The notes: generated by a model from the letters alone, not told the origin. A DNA stretch of 64,000 nt from Phycisphaerales bacterium (GCA_029260455.1 JAJDDF010000011.1:377130-441129); one strand, 5' to 3'; numbered from the stretch's first letter, positions 17,047 through 25,229 are shown. Made by a program: numbers and translations.

Positions 17047-17168
17047 GTGGGGTGGGCGTCTCGCCCGCCTGTCTTGGGTGGCGTGGTCTGAGTGAAGCGA
17101 AGGCCACGTTGCAGCTCCCTCTCCCTCGGGGAGAGGGTGGCCCGCCGAAGGCGGGACGGGTGAGGGGC
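17047..17168. repeat. composite dispersed repeat: family C + family A + family B
   Basis: Three elements lie in a row. C (17047-17076) contains the palindrome GGGCGTCTCGCCCGCC. A (17074-17110) contains GTGGTCTGAGTGAAGCGAAG then GCCACGTT. B (17111-17168) consists of CTCCCTCTCCCTCGGGGAGA, then a GCCGAAGGC hairpin, and ends GGGTGAGGGGC. Related copies are at 21991-22045, 22826-22932, 25230-25260, 42602-42637, 46576-46687 and 48162-48592, and inside genes at 18660-18689, 19378-19406, 41758-41820 and 42931-43039. It occupies the gap between the Pmp3-like gene and the next gene. Confidence 0.8.
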
Positions 17169-17184
17169 CGACTACACTTGTGCC

Positions 17185-17877
17185 ATGTGCGTTGAACCGC
17201 GGCAGTTGCCCGACGACATTTCGTTTGAGCGCTGGGTCGAGCATGTATTCGATCATCCGGCTGCAGAACAGCGGGGGGATGAATGGTGGTGGTCTGAGGA
17301 TGACGAATACTCTGAGTGGAATGAGGAAGATAACCCGGCGCTGACGCTGCAGTACATTACGAAGTTGTTTGAGTCACCTCGCTTTCTCGCGATTCGATTC
17401 TCGAGGGCGCAAATAGATCAGGGGTTCAACTATTTGATTAGCCCGGCTTGCTCAAACCACATGTTCGTGGTCAGGGATGCGACTCTGCCGTGGGACGACA
17501 GGCGCGCTTGTATTCGAGCAATTGCTCCACTGTTTCGAGATCTCTTTGCCAAAGTGTACGGCGACGATGCGGAATGCACTCGACCGCACAAGGTTAGCTA
17601 CGCATGTTTTATGTGGTGGGACGTGATCCCGATTTGGGCCGAGGATGGGCCAGTCGTTGATGAAGTCCTGAGTGTCCTGCGGCAGACGCTGCGGATTCAA
17701 TCGAACGCATGTGTAGAGAGTGCGCTGCATGGCCTGGGTGAGTTTCATTGCGTCGCCGGCGATCGAACCTCGGTGATCATTCAGGATTTCCTGAAAGAGT
17801 GTCGCGCCAGCAACAGAAAGCTCCCCGCCAAGTTGGTCGAGTATGCCCAGGCTGCCGCCGTTGGAGACATTCTTTAG
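17185..17877 (+). CDS. hypothetical protein, soluble, Trp-rich acidic N-terminus
   Basis: 230 residues with no signal peptide or membrane helix. An acidic, aromatic stretch at residues ~30-50 (DEWWWSEDDEYSEWNEED) is followed by a helical body with several Cys and Trp (CFMWWDVIPIW). I do not recognise the family. The end of a B repeat lies 16 bases upstream and forms part of its 5' region. The stop is 12 bases from the convergent HMG-CoA lyase fusion. Confidence 0.55.
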   Translation: MCVEPRQLPDDISFERWVEHVFDHPAAEQRGDEWWWSEDDEYSEWNEEDNPALTLQYITKLFESPRFLAIRFSRAQIDQGFNYLISPACSNHMFVVRDATLPWDDRRACIRAIAPLFRDLFAKVYGDDAECTRPHKVSYACFMWWDVIPIWAEDGPVVDEVLSVLRQTLRIQSNACVESALHGLGEFHCVAGDRTSVIIQDFLKECRASNRKLPAKLVEYAQAAAVGDIL

Positions 17878-17888
17878 CGCCAAGAGGT

Positions 17889-19616
17889 CTAGTCCCGACG
17901 ATTGACGCCCGCCATCAACCCCTTCTCCTCCTCCCCACCAACCAACCCTAGCGACGTCTGCAGCGCCTCCTCCATCCACGCATCCACGTCATCGGCGGCG
18001 ATTTCGTTGAGCCAGGCTTTGGTGCGCGCGAAGGCGAAGGGCGGTTTGGCTGCGAACTCTTGCGCCCTGATCTGCGCGCGGGCGCGGACATCTTCGGGCA
18101 GGTTGACGATCTTGTGCACAAGTCCAATGCGCTTGGCTTCCTCGGCGTTGACAAGGTTCGGATCAAGCAGGCGCGTGCGAGCGCTGCCGCCGCCGGTCAT
18201 GGCGCGAAGTGTCGGCGCGCTGACGGCGGGCGAAATGCCAAGCAAGACCACCGGATAACCGAACTTCGCGGCCTCGTCCGCGATCACAAAGTCCGCGCCG
18301 CCCAGCAGTGCGCAGCCGCCCGCGACCGCCGCGCCTTGCACGCCAATGACAACGGCTTTTGGCGCAGCGCGCATGGCGCGCACCGCGGCGCTCAGGCCCT
18401 TGAGCAGCGCCGGCAGTACGTCGGCATCAGCGCGGCAGAGGTCAAGGTCGAACCCGGAACAGAACGTTCGGCCCTCGCCGCGGATGCAAATTGCACGAAT
18501 GGACTCGTCCTCGGCAAGCTCATTGATGCCGTCGATCAGCGCGTCGAGCATCGCCGGTGTCAGCGCGTTGCGTTTTTCAGGGCGATCGAGAATGACTTCA
18601 CCAAAGGGGGATTTGACGCCCGGCGCGCCCGGGAAGTGGCGCTCGATGCGGACAAGCTCAGATGGCGGGCGAGACGCCCGCCCCACTGAAGAAGTGCGCA
18701 GCCGCATCGCAAACGAACTCGCATCTTCCAGCGCATCCCGATCGACACCTGTGCTGAAGCCTTCGCGCTCGATCGTGTCAACGAGCAGTTCTGTTGCGAT
18801 GTTGCCCGGTGCGCGTTTGCCTGAGGCGCTGGTCGCATACGGGCAGCCGCCCAGACCTCCCGCGGAGCCATCGAAGCTGCGCACGCCGGCATGCAACGCC
18901 GCGCGCACGCAATCCGCGGCGCGCCCGAAGGTATCGTGCAGGTGAATCGTGATTTGCTTGAGCTCGTCGGCGGAAAACTCCGCAAGCAGGGCCGTGATAT
19001 CCGCGGGATGCGCCACGCCAATGGTGTCGCCAAGATCAATGTCCACACTTGTGCGCACATCATCGGGGAAGAGCGCAAGCACATCATCCACTACGGTGCG
19101 CACGGCAGCGGGCGCGATCGGGCCTTCAAAAGGGCACGCAATCGCACAGGAGATGTACACGCGAATCGGCATGCCCGCGTCAATCGCCGTCGGCACGATG
19201 GGGCGAAAGCGCTCAATGCTCTGGGCGATGGATGCGTTGATGTTTTTCTGGTTGAAGGTTTCGGATGCAGCGGTGAAGAGTGCGATTTTGAGCGGCAGAT
19301 CTGATTGATGTACTGCAAGCGCGCGCTCGAAGCCTTTTGCGTTGGGGACGAGGGCAGAGATGATTGGGCTCCGCGCAACCCCCTCACCGAGGGAGGGGGA
19401 GTGAAGAAGATCCCACACCGTGTCCAACACCGCTGCAGCGTCGCCCAACTGCGGCACCCACTTCGGGCTCACAAAACTGGTTGCCTCGATTTCGTCGAGG
19501 TTGGCATCAAGGAGCAGATCGATCAATCTGGCTTTGTCAGCGGTGGTAATAACGCCGGGCTCGTTCTGGAGCCCATCGCGGGGTGAGACGTCACAAATGC
19601 GCACACGCGTGGTCAT
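17889..19616 (-). CDS. fusion protein: hydroxymethylglutaryl-CoA lyase + enoyl-CoA hydratase-like domain
   Basis: 575 residues. Residues 1-~305 are HMG-CoA lyase: CDVSPRDGLQNEP at the start, DIDLGDTIGVAHP, HLHDTFGRA (metal His residues), and the active-site Cys loop GLGGCPYATSASGK. Residues ~320-575 are a crotonase domain (ILDRPEKRNALTP, GRTFCSGFDL, VQGAAVAGGCALLGGADFVI). Leucine breakdown uses methylglutaconyl-CoA hydratase just before HMG-CoA lyase, so the fusion would join consecutive steps. However, the usual PE-V Glu reads Val (FGYPVVLLGISPAV), so hydratase activity is uncertain. Two dispersed-repeat copies are embedded in frame, at residues ~71-84 and ~309-319. Confidence 0.88.
   Translation of the reverse strand: MTTRVRICDVSPRDGLQNEPGVITTADKARLIDLLLDANLDEIEATSFVSPKWVPQLGDAAAVLDTVWDLLHSPSLGEGVARSPIISALVPNAKGFERALAVHQSDLPLKIALFTAASETFNQKNINASIAQSIERFRPIVPTAIDAGMPIRVYISCAIACPFEGPIAPAAVRTVVDDVLALFPDDVRTSVDIDLGDTIGVAHPADITALLAEFSADELKQITIHLHDTFGRAADCVRAALHAGVRSFDGSAGGLGGCPYATSASGKRAPGNIATELLVDTIEREGFSTGVDRDALEDASSFAMRLRTSSVGRASRPPSELVRIERHFPGAPGVKSPFGEVILDRPEKRNALTPAMLDALIDGINELAEDESIRAICIRGEGRTFCSGFDLDLCRADADVLPALLKGLSAAVRAMRAAPKAVVIGVQGAAVAGGCALLGGADFVIADEAAKFGYPVVLLGISPAVSAPTLRAMTGGGSARTRLLDPNLVNAEEAKRIGLVHKIVNLPEDVRARAQIRAQEFAAKPPFAFARTKAWLNEIAADDVDAWMEEALQTSLGLVGGEEEKGLMAGVNRRD
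18660..18689. repeat. family C palindromic repeat inside the lyase-hydratase fusion gene
   Basis: GATGGCGGGCGAGACGCCCG followed by CCCCACTG is a family C copy, here encoding about 10 residues of the linker between the two domains (around VGRASRPPSE). Near-identical sequence is found between genes at 25230-25260, 48304-48335 and 48533-48592. Confidence 0.8.
19378..19406. repeat. partial family B repeat inside the lyase domain
   Basis: ACCCCCTCACCGAGGGAGGG and the following GGGAGTG match the arm of family B (CCCTCACC...GAGGG). It encodes about 10-14 extra residues (LHSPSLGEGVARSP) at a point where HMG-CoA lyases normally run directly into the (V/I)LVPN strand. Confidence 0.6.
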
Positions 19617-19659
19617 GGCATCACAACGATAGCCGGAACGATATATCTTTGGTCACGAT

Positions 19660-19983
19660 TTAGTTTGGCGGCGAGGCGGGATCATTCACTGCATCGTCCG
19701 CAGCGTCATCCGCAGGCACTTGCTCGTCTTCGGGCACAGTGTCCTGTGGGCGTTCATCTCGGCCGCCGCGCTCATCGCGTTCGCCAGGCCCGGTGGTTGT
19801 CATGGGCAGATTCTTGGGCGTTGGCAAATCTGGCGCCGATGACAGCGTGCGCGAGATGTCACTCAGCAGAAAGCCAATGACAAACCCAACGACCGCGGTC
19901 ACGACCGGCAGGATGAGGTTGATTGGTTTCTCGCCGCGCGGGCGGGCAGGCGAACTGTCTGGTGTGGCATTCGAATCTGTCAT
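19660..19983 (-). CDS. small single-pass membrane protein with acidic tail, unknown function
   Basis: 107 residues. A short charged N-terminus is followed by a transmembrane helix (INLILPVVTAVVGFVIGFLL, residues ~20-40) and a hydrophilic Pro/Asp/Glu-rich tail (PEDEQVPADDAADDAVNDP) that looks disordered. Orientation is probably tail outside. It sits between the lyase fusion and the carboxyltransferase on the same strand, but no link to their enzymes is evident. Confidence 0.5.
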   Translation of the reverse strand: MTDSNATPDSSPARPRGEKPINLILPVVTAVVGFVIGFLLSDISRTLSSAPDLPTPKNLPMTTTGPGERDERGGRDERPQDTVPEDEQVPADDAADDAVNDPASPPN

Positions 19984-20059
19984 GTCGGACTCTAGGATAC
20001 CACGAGCGGCGGTGCGAGGGAGATGGAATCCTGCTGATCTGACAACCTCGCCAGCATTC

Positions 20060-21811
20060 TCAGGTCTGCAGGACGCCGGTTGAAAATGGCCTCGAAAAAT
20101 CCCAGTTCTCGGTCATGCGGAGGGCCGCAGCGAGCTCTGCCCGCGTGTCGTGGGGTTGAATGATGCGATCAAGCCAGCCCCGGGCCGCGCCGTGGCGGAT
20201 GTCCTGCTGCTCGTTATAGGAATTGGCGATGGCATCCAGAATCGTCTTATGGGTCTCATCGTCGATCTTTTCACCTTTGCGCTCGCGGGAGCGTTCTTCG
20301 ATCATCGCAAGGACGCCCGTGGCCTGAGCAGCCCCCATGACGGCGCACTTAGCGCTGGGCCAGGCGAAGGTGATGAAGGGGTCGAAGGCGCGGCCGCACA
20401 TCGCGTAGTTGCCCGCGCCGTAACTTGCGCCGGTCAACAGGACAATTTTGGGCACGATGCAGTTGCTCATTGCGTTGACCATCTGCGCGCCCGCGCGAAT
20501 GATGCCCATCTCTTCGGAATCGCGCCCGACCATGAAGCCGGTAGTGTCGTGAATGAAGAGGATTGGAATCTTGCGCTGATTGCAATCCATGATGAAGCGG
20601 GCGGCTTTGGAGGCAGAGTCGTCATAAATCACGCCCGGCATGGAGACGGAATAGGTGGGGCCGCTCTTGCCGCCGTGCTTTTGGCCGCCGAGTGTGCGCT
20701 GGGTGAGCGTGCGCTGATTGGCGACGATGCCGAGCGGTTGGCTTTCGATCATGCCATAGCCGCAGACGAGTGATGCGCCGAAGTCAGCTTTGTATTCGTC
20801 GAAGTCAGCAGTCTTGTCCTTGGCATCGAGGAAGCAGGCAAAGAGATCGCGCACATCAAACTGCGAGCCGGCCTTATCTGTGAAGATGTCATAGATGTCT
20901 TCGGCAGCGCGGGCGGGCACTGTCTTGGTGGCACACCCGCCAGCGGCGGGCGACCTGTGCATCTTCGGCGCTGCCTTCACATTGATCTTCGAAACAAGTG
21001 ACCGCAATCGTTTGAGGCAGCTTTCGTCGTCTTTTTCCTTGAAGTCGATGGTGCCCGAAATCGCAGCGTGCATGTTTGCGCCACCAAGCTCTTCGTCGGT
21101 GACTTCCTGGCCAATCGCTGCTTTGACGAGCGCCGGGCCCGCGAGATAAAGCCCCGACCCCTCGGTCATGAGCAGCGTGTCGCAGAGCACGGGCAGGTAG
21201 CCGCCGCCCGCGACGCAATAGCCCATGATCGCTGCGATCTGCGGAATACCCATGGCGCTGATGACGGCGTTATTGCGAAAGATGCGCCCGAAGTCATCGG
21301 TGTCGGGAAAAACATCTTCCTGCAAGGGAAGGAACACACCGGCGGAATCGACAAGGTACAGCAGCGGCATGCGCGCCATCATTGCGATGGTCTGGGCGCG
21401 AATGATTTTCTTGCAGGTCATCGGGAAGAACGCGCCGGCTTTTACGGTCGCGTCATTGGCGATGATCATGCACTGGCGATTGTCAACAGTGCCGACGCCG
21501 GTGACAACACCTGCGGCAGGTGCGCCGCCATGCTCTGCGTACATGTTATGGGCACACCAGAGGCCCAGTTCGGTGAAGTCATCGGGTTCGTCAACAAGTT
21601 GCTCGATGCGTTCGCGTGCGGTGAGGCGTTTTTTTGTGTGCTGACGTTCGATGGCCTTGGGGCCGCCGCCGAGTCGGATTTCGCGCTCGGTCTGTTGAAA
21701 GGCTTCGTTGAGGGCGCGGAGCGGATTGATGGCACCACTCTCAGCCTTGGCGGGAGCGCCGTTGGCTGCAGCGTTAGACTTGGTCGATTTGGCAGGTTTG
21801 GCTTTTGGCAT
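20060..21811 (-). CDS. acyl-CoA carboxylase beta (carboxyltransferase) subunit
   Basis: 583 residues covering both carboxyltransferase halves. The N-terminal half has HTKKRLTARERIEQLVD, LYLVDSAGVFLPLQEDVFPD (acyl-CoA binding) and GYCVAGGGYLPVLCD; the C-terminal half has IPILFIHDTTGFMVG, LTGASYGAGNYAMCGRAFDP and the AVMGAAQATGVL segment. It transfers CO2 from carboxybiotin to an acyl-CoA. The layout with GRIFRNNAVISAMGIPQIA and LGGANMH is close to methylcrotonyl-CoA carboxylase beta, which fits its position beside HMG-CoA lyase, but propionyl-CoA or another acyl-CoA is possible. No biotin carboxylase partner is in the window. Confidence 0.9.
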   Translation of the reverse strand: MPKAKPAKSTKSNAAANGAPAKAESGAINPLRALNEAFQQTEREIRLGGGPKAIERQHTKKRLTARERIEQLVDEPDDFTELGLWCAHNMYAEHGGAPAAGVVTGVGTVDNRQCMIIANDATVKAGAFFPMTCKKIIRAQTIAMMARMPLLYLVDSAGVFLPLQEDVFPDTDDFGRIFRNNAVISAMGIPQIAAIMGYCVAGGGYLPVLCDTLLMTEGSGLYLAGPALVKAAIGQEVTDEELGGANMHAAISGTIDFKEKDDESCLKRLRSLVSKINVKAAPKMHRSPAAGGCATKTVPARAAEDIYDIFTDKAGSQFDVRDLFACFLDAKDKTADFDEYKADFGASLVCGYGMIESQPLGIVANQRTLTQRTLGGQKHGGKSGPTYSVSMPGVIYDDSASKAARFIMDCNQRKIPILFIHDTTGFMVGRDSEEMGIIRAGAQMVNAMSNCIVPKIVLLTGASYGAGNYAMCGRAFDPFITFAWPSAKCAVMGAAQATGVLAMIEERSRERKGEKIDDETHKTILDAIANSYNEQQDIRHGAARGWLDRIIQPHDTRAELAAALRMTENWDFSRPFSTGVLQT

Positions 21812-21868
21812 GGGCAGGGGAGTGTACGGAGGGGGCGTCGATTGTCACAATCGGCGTACTGTGTCGGC

Positions 21869-22039
21869 ATGTTGACCATCACCCTGTGCAAAGAGGCCGA
21901 CGGTCGCGGGCTCTTGCGGTGTGACGGCGAGCACAAGCAGCAGGATCAGCAGTTTGGTCCGGATGGACAGATGGCTGATGGCCAGATTTGGATTGGGTGC
22001 CGTGGTCTGAGTCCGCGAAGGCCACGTTCTTTCGGGTGA
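21869..22039 (+). CDS. possible short ORF running into a dispersed repeat
   Basis: A 56-codon frame starts MLTITLCKEADGRGLLRCDG and its last ~16 codons are supplied by the family A repeat. There is no RBS. It may be a fragment of an older gene truncated by the repeat, or noise. It is reported because it fills most of the 230-base gap between two genes that otherwise shows nothing. Confidence 0.15.
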   Translation: MLTITLCKEADGRGLLRCDGEHKQQDQQFGPDGQMADGQIWIGCRGLSPRRPRSFG

Positions 22040-22045
22040 GGGGCT
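21991..22045 (+). repeat. family A repeat with remnant of family B
   Basis: GATTGGGTGCCGTGGTCTGA is followed by GTCCGCGAAGGCCACGTTCT and then the distal end of B (TCGGGTGAGGGGCT). It forms an inverted pair with the copy at 22826-22932; both share the GTCCGCGAAG variant. The stop codon of the flanked minus-strand gene (22044-22046) overlaps the repeat edge. Confidence 0.7.
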
Positions 22046-22784
22046 AGTCTGCGTTACAAAAATCTTGCCCGCACTCGGGACAGGTGTTGGTTGGCAGGCC
22101 GACGATGGAGTAGCGGCAGTTGGGACATTGCGCTGCGCGCAGGCGTTTGTCTTTGCGCCAGCGCACGAGGTTCAGGCGGATGCTCCAGATCAGGAGAAAG
22201 AGCGTGGTGAGTGTGATGGCGTCGTGCGCGATGCCGAGGGGGAGGATGCGGGACACGGTGACGCCGCGGTTTGCGGATAGCGTTTGTCGGGGCCCTGTGC
22301 GTGGGCTTGCCAGAAGATGATCGACATCGTGCTTTGACCATTTCCATTCCGCTGCCCTAGGCCTGACTTCTTGCTCAATAAAGTCATCTCGAATTTCTTG
22401 CCACGGATCAGTAGGAATTCCATTGGTCATTTGAAGGTCGTAGAACATCATGCGTTGACGATGTTGGCTCGGCGCATGCCAACCGGCATCTCGCGTGTAT
22501 CGGCTGATCCGAAATCCTCCGACCATTGTCGGCGGGCGGTCACCCCGGACAACTGGATTCTCTTCAACGGTCAGTTGCCCATTCGTCATATGAACGACCC
22601 ATTCGCTTGACTCCCATGTGCTTCGTACGGCGGTCCTACACCCAAGCACGTAGTAAGAAAGGAAACCGCCGACGGTGCTATCAATAGGTCGGTTCACACA
22701 TCGCGATGCCATGCAATACGCATCGGTGCCAAGAATGAGCACGAGGATCAGGAGTGCCGTGTTGGTTCGGAGGTGCTTTCGCAT
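22044..22784 (-). CDS. membrane protein with C-terminal zinc ribbon, unknown function
   Basis: 246 residues. An N-terminal hydrophobic helix (residues ~8-25; signal anchor) is followed by ~150 extracytoplasmic residues, a second transmembrane helix (AITLTTLFLLIWSIRL, ~190-207), a basic loop, and a C-terminal four-Cys ribbon: CPNCRYSIVGLPTNTCPECG. This two-helix plus C-terminal CxxC...CxxC layout is common among uncharacterised planctomycete proteins; the ribbon should face the cytoplasm. The gene lies between an inverted pair of family A repeats, and its stop overlaps one of them. Confidence 0.7.
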   Translation of the reverse strand: MRKHLRTNTALLILVLILGTDAYCMASRCVNRPIDSTVGGFLSYYVLGCRTAVRSTWESSEWVVHMTNGQLTVEENPVVRGDRPPTMVGGFRISRYTRDAGWHAPSQHRQRMMFYDLQMTNGIPTDPWQEIRDDFIEQEVRPRAAEWKWSKHDVDHLLASPRTGPRQTLSANRGVTVSRILPLGIAHDAITLTTLFLLIWSIRLNLVRWRKDKRLRAAQCPNCRYSIVGLPTNTCPECGQDFCNAD

Positions 22785-22825
22785 CGGTTACTGATGCGCA
22801 CGGTGTGGCGATGCGGTTCCAGGGA

Positions 22826-22932
22826 GCCCCTCACCCGATCCCCCGATGAATCGGCGGACCACCCCGTCTCCCCGCAGGCGGGGCGAGGGGGCAAGACAAC
22901 GTGGCCTTCGCGGACTCAGACCACGGCACCCG
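22826..22932 (-). repeat. composite repeat, family B followed by A, inverted orientation
   Basis: On the minus strand this reads GGGTGCCGTGGTCTGAGTCC, GCGAAGGCCACGTTGTCTTG, then a B element with a GGGG-CGGG hairpin and an 11-base insert rich in CGATTCATCGG-like sequence, ending GGGTGAGGGGC. It matches 46576-46687 end to end and is the inverted partner of 21991-22045. Confidence 0.75.
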
Positions 22933-22993
22933 ATCTGGGCGATGCGGGCGATGAGTGCCGCCGAATCGCGCGGTCTGAATCATGTCAAGCACA

Positions 22994-23047
22994 CCCGACT
23001 TGGCAAGCAAGTCGGGCCACCCAAGCAACACAGGTCAGAGACCTGTG
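22994..23047 (-). terminator. tandem hairpins downstream of prpC (family E hairpin plus second stem)
   Basis: Two perfect stems lie just after the prpC stop: CCCGACTTG/CAAGTCGGG with a five-base loop (22994-23016), and CACAGGTC/GACCTGTG with a three-base loop (23029-23047). No T-run follows, so they may be transcript-stabilising hairpins or a mobile hairpin element rather than a classic terminator. The first stem has a covarying relative at 42547-42569. The gap 22785-23057 holds only repeats and hairpins. Confidence 0.5.
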
Positions 23048-23057
23048 CCACCAGGAA

Positions 23058-24203
23058 TTACTTCCAGCGCAGGTTCGTCGGCCCCACATACTCCGCGATC
23101 GGGCGGATCAGCTTGTTGTTGGAGTGTTGCTCGATGATGTGAGCCGCCCAGCCGGTGATGCGCGAGGCCACGAAGATCGGTGTGTACTGCGGCACGGGGA
23201 TGCCCATGACGAAATATGTCATGCCGCAGGGGAAGTCGACGTTTGGAAAGATGTTCTTGTCGCGCAGCATGATGGCCTGCACTTGGTCGCCCATGTCGAA
23301 CCACTTGGTGGAATCAGGGCCTTGCTTCTCGGCGACGGCGCGGCCCAGATCGTTGAGAATTGTCGCGCGGTGGTCACCATTCTTATAGACGCGATGGCCA
23401 AAGCCCATGAGCTTGCGCTTTTCTGTGAAGGCGCGCTGCATCCATTGCTCGACATTCATAGTGCCAGAGGCAGTGTCGACTTTGATTTCCTTGAGCATGT
23501 CCATGGCGGCTTCGTTTGCACCGCCGTGGAGTGGGCCCTTGAGCGCGGCGATGCCGCCTGCAACGGCGCCGTGCATATCAGACAACGTGCCTGCGATCAC
23601 GCGCGTGGTGAAGGTTGAAGCGTTGAAGTCATGCTCGGCGTAAAGAACAAGCGAGACATCCATGACATGGGCGGCTTCGGCGCTGGGCTTGGTGCCGGTC
23701 ATCATGTACAGCAGGTTGGCGGCGTGGTCGAGCGAGGGATCGGGCTCGACGATGTCGCGCCCGTCAATCACGTTCTGCATGTGGCCAATGATCGTGGGGA
23801 TCTTGGCGGTCAGGCGCTTGGCCTTGGCGAGGTCGGCTTCCTTGGAAACGTCTTGGCACTGCGGATCGAGATGGCCGAGCACGCTCACCGCGGTGCGCAG
23901 GATGTCCATCGGCACGGCATTGGGAAGCGTCGCGGTCTTGCGAATCACCTCGGTGACCAGCGCCGGTAACTGGCGCTCTGCGATGAGTTCCTTCTTGAAG
24001 CTTGCCAGTTCGCTTGCGCTTGGCTTGGCGCCGATGAGTAGGAGGTACGCAACTTCTTCAAAGGTGGCATTGGCGGCGAGGTCGGCGATTTCATAGCCGC
24101 GGTAGATGAGTTCGGTCTGGTTGACAGCGCAGATGGCGGTCTTGCCAGCGACTTGGCCTTGGAGGCCGCTATTCTTCAGTTCGGGTGTCGCAGTTGCGGA
24201 CAT
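23058..24203 (-). CDS. prpC: 2-methylcitrate synthase / citrate synthase family
   Basis: 381 residues, the short length of methylcitrate-type synthases. Landmarks: ELIYRGYEIADLA near the start, LKGPLHGGANEAAMDML with the catalytic His, MGFGHRVYKNGDHRA with the second His, and the C-terminal catalytic Asp region NVDFPCGMTYFVMGIP. It condenses propionyl-CoA (or acetyl-CoA) with oxaloacetate. The methylcitrate assignment rests on prpB and prpD being next on the same strand; citrate synthase activity is also possible. The ATG reading MSATATPELK is used because the longer frame upstream has no typical synthase sequence. Confidence 0.88.
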   Translation of the reverse strand: MSATATPELKNSGLQGQVAGKTAICAVNQTELIYRGYEIADLAANATFEEVAYLLLIGAKPSASELASFKKELIAERQLPALVTEVIRKTATLPNAVPMDILRTAVSVLGHLDPQCQDVSKEADLAKAKRLTAKIPTIIGHMQNVIDGRDIVEPDPSLDHAANLLYMMTGTKPSAEAAHVMDVSLVLYAEHDFNASTFTTRVIAGTLSDMHGAVAGGIAALKGPLHGGANEAAMDMLKEIKVDTASGTMNVEQWMQRAFTEKRKLMGFGHRVYKNGDHRATILNDLGRAVAEKQGPDSTKWFDMGDQVQAIMLRDKNIFPNVDFPCGMTYFVMGIPVPQYTPIFVASRITGWAAHIIEQHSNNKLIRPIAEYVGPTNLRWK

Positions 24204-24316
24204 TGTTCTTCCCCTTCTGGTGGGATAGGCCTGCGCGACCAGTGCTCGCGGCGGCTTCAAGGCGTGAAAAAACTTGGAAGTCAACGTACAAGTGTAGGCG
24301 ATCAGGCGGCGCGCCG

Positions 24317-25219
24317 CTATTGGCTGCGCGGGAAGGTCCAGAGCTCGCCCGGCGTGTAGCGCAACGCGGAATAAAGCTGCTCGCGGGTTTGCATGGCGTC
24401 TAAGAATTGAGAAACGTCGCCGTCGTGTTTGAGGGCAGCCATAAACCGCGTTACTTCGCCCATCGCGGCGCGCAACGATGACACGGGCCAGATGACGGCG
24501 TGATAGCCAAGTGTCGCAAACCTGTCGAGCGAGATGATGGGCGTCTTGCCAAACTCGGTCATGTTGGCAAGGAGATATGTGCCTGCATTGTGCGCACGCA
24601 GGGCGTCGGCGACGCGGGCGAAATCATCTTCGGAGCGCAAGCCTTCAGGGAAGATCATGTCCGCACCGGCGTCCATGTACGCTTTGGCGCGGGCTATCGT
24701 TGCATCAATGCCTTCGACACCCGCCGCATCTGTGCGCGCGCAGATGATGAACTGATTACCCAACGCATCACGGGCGGCGGTTGCGAATTGCAGCTTTTCG
24801 ATGAAGTGATCGATGGGCACGAGGGTTTTGCCATCGAGGTGGCCGCAACGTTTGGGGAAGACCTGGTCTTCGATGTGCAGGCCGGCGGCTCCGGCCCGCG
24901 CATATTCATGGACGGTGCGCGCGAGCATTTCGCCTTCGCCAAAGCCGGTGTCCGCATCGGCGATGACGGGCAGGTTCGAAGCTCGGCACACCTGCTCGAT
25001 GACGTTGCAGAACTCGTTGAGTGTGACGAGGCCAATGTCCGGCACGCCGAAACTTGCCGAGACCGCCGCGCCCGAGACATAGAGGCCTTCGAAGCCAGCG
25101 TCGGCGGCGAGACGCGCGACCATGCCGTTGAATGCGCCGGGCAGGCCCACGGTGTGGTTGTCCATGAGGGTGCGCAGGCGCGCGCCGGGGGATTTGGCGT
25201 TGTTGGTCATCAAGACCAT
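24317..25219 (-). CDS. prpB: 2-methylisocitrate lyase (isocitrate lyase/PEP mutase superfamily)
   Basis: 300 residues. Family landmarks are GFEGLYVSGAAVSASFG, the Mg-binding VIADADTGFGEG, LHIEDQVFPKRCGHLDGKTL with the catalytic Cys in KRCGH (residue ~121), and IICARTDAAGVEG. It cleaves 2-methylisocitrate to pyruvate and succinate, the last methylcitrate cycle step. No clear RBS lies before either candidate ATG (25219 or 25210), and an upstream in-frame extension would be encoded by a family C repeat and is rejected. Confidence 0.9.
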   Translation of the reverse strand: MVLMTNNAKSPGARLRTLMDNHTVGLPGAFNGMVARLAADAGFEGLYVSGAAVSASFGVPDIGLVTLNEFCNVIEQVCRASNLPVIADADTGFGEGEMLARTVHEYARAGAAGLHIEDQVFPKRCGHLDGKTLVPIDHFIEKLQFATAARDALGNQFIICARTDAAGVEGIDATIARAKAYMDAGADMIFPEGLRSEDDFARVADALRAHNAGTYLLANMTEFGKTPIISLDRFATLGYHAVIWPVSSLRAAMGEVTRFMAALKHDGDVSQFLDAMQTREQLYSALRYTPGELWTFPRSQ

Positions 25220-25229
25220 CGTAGGAGAA

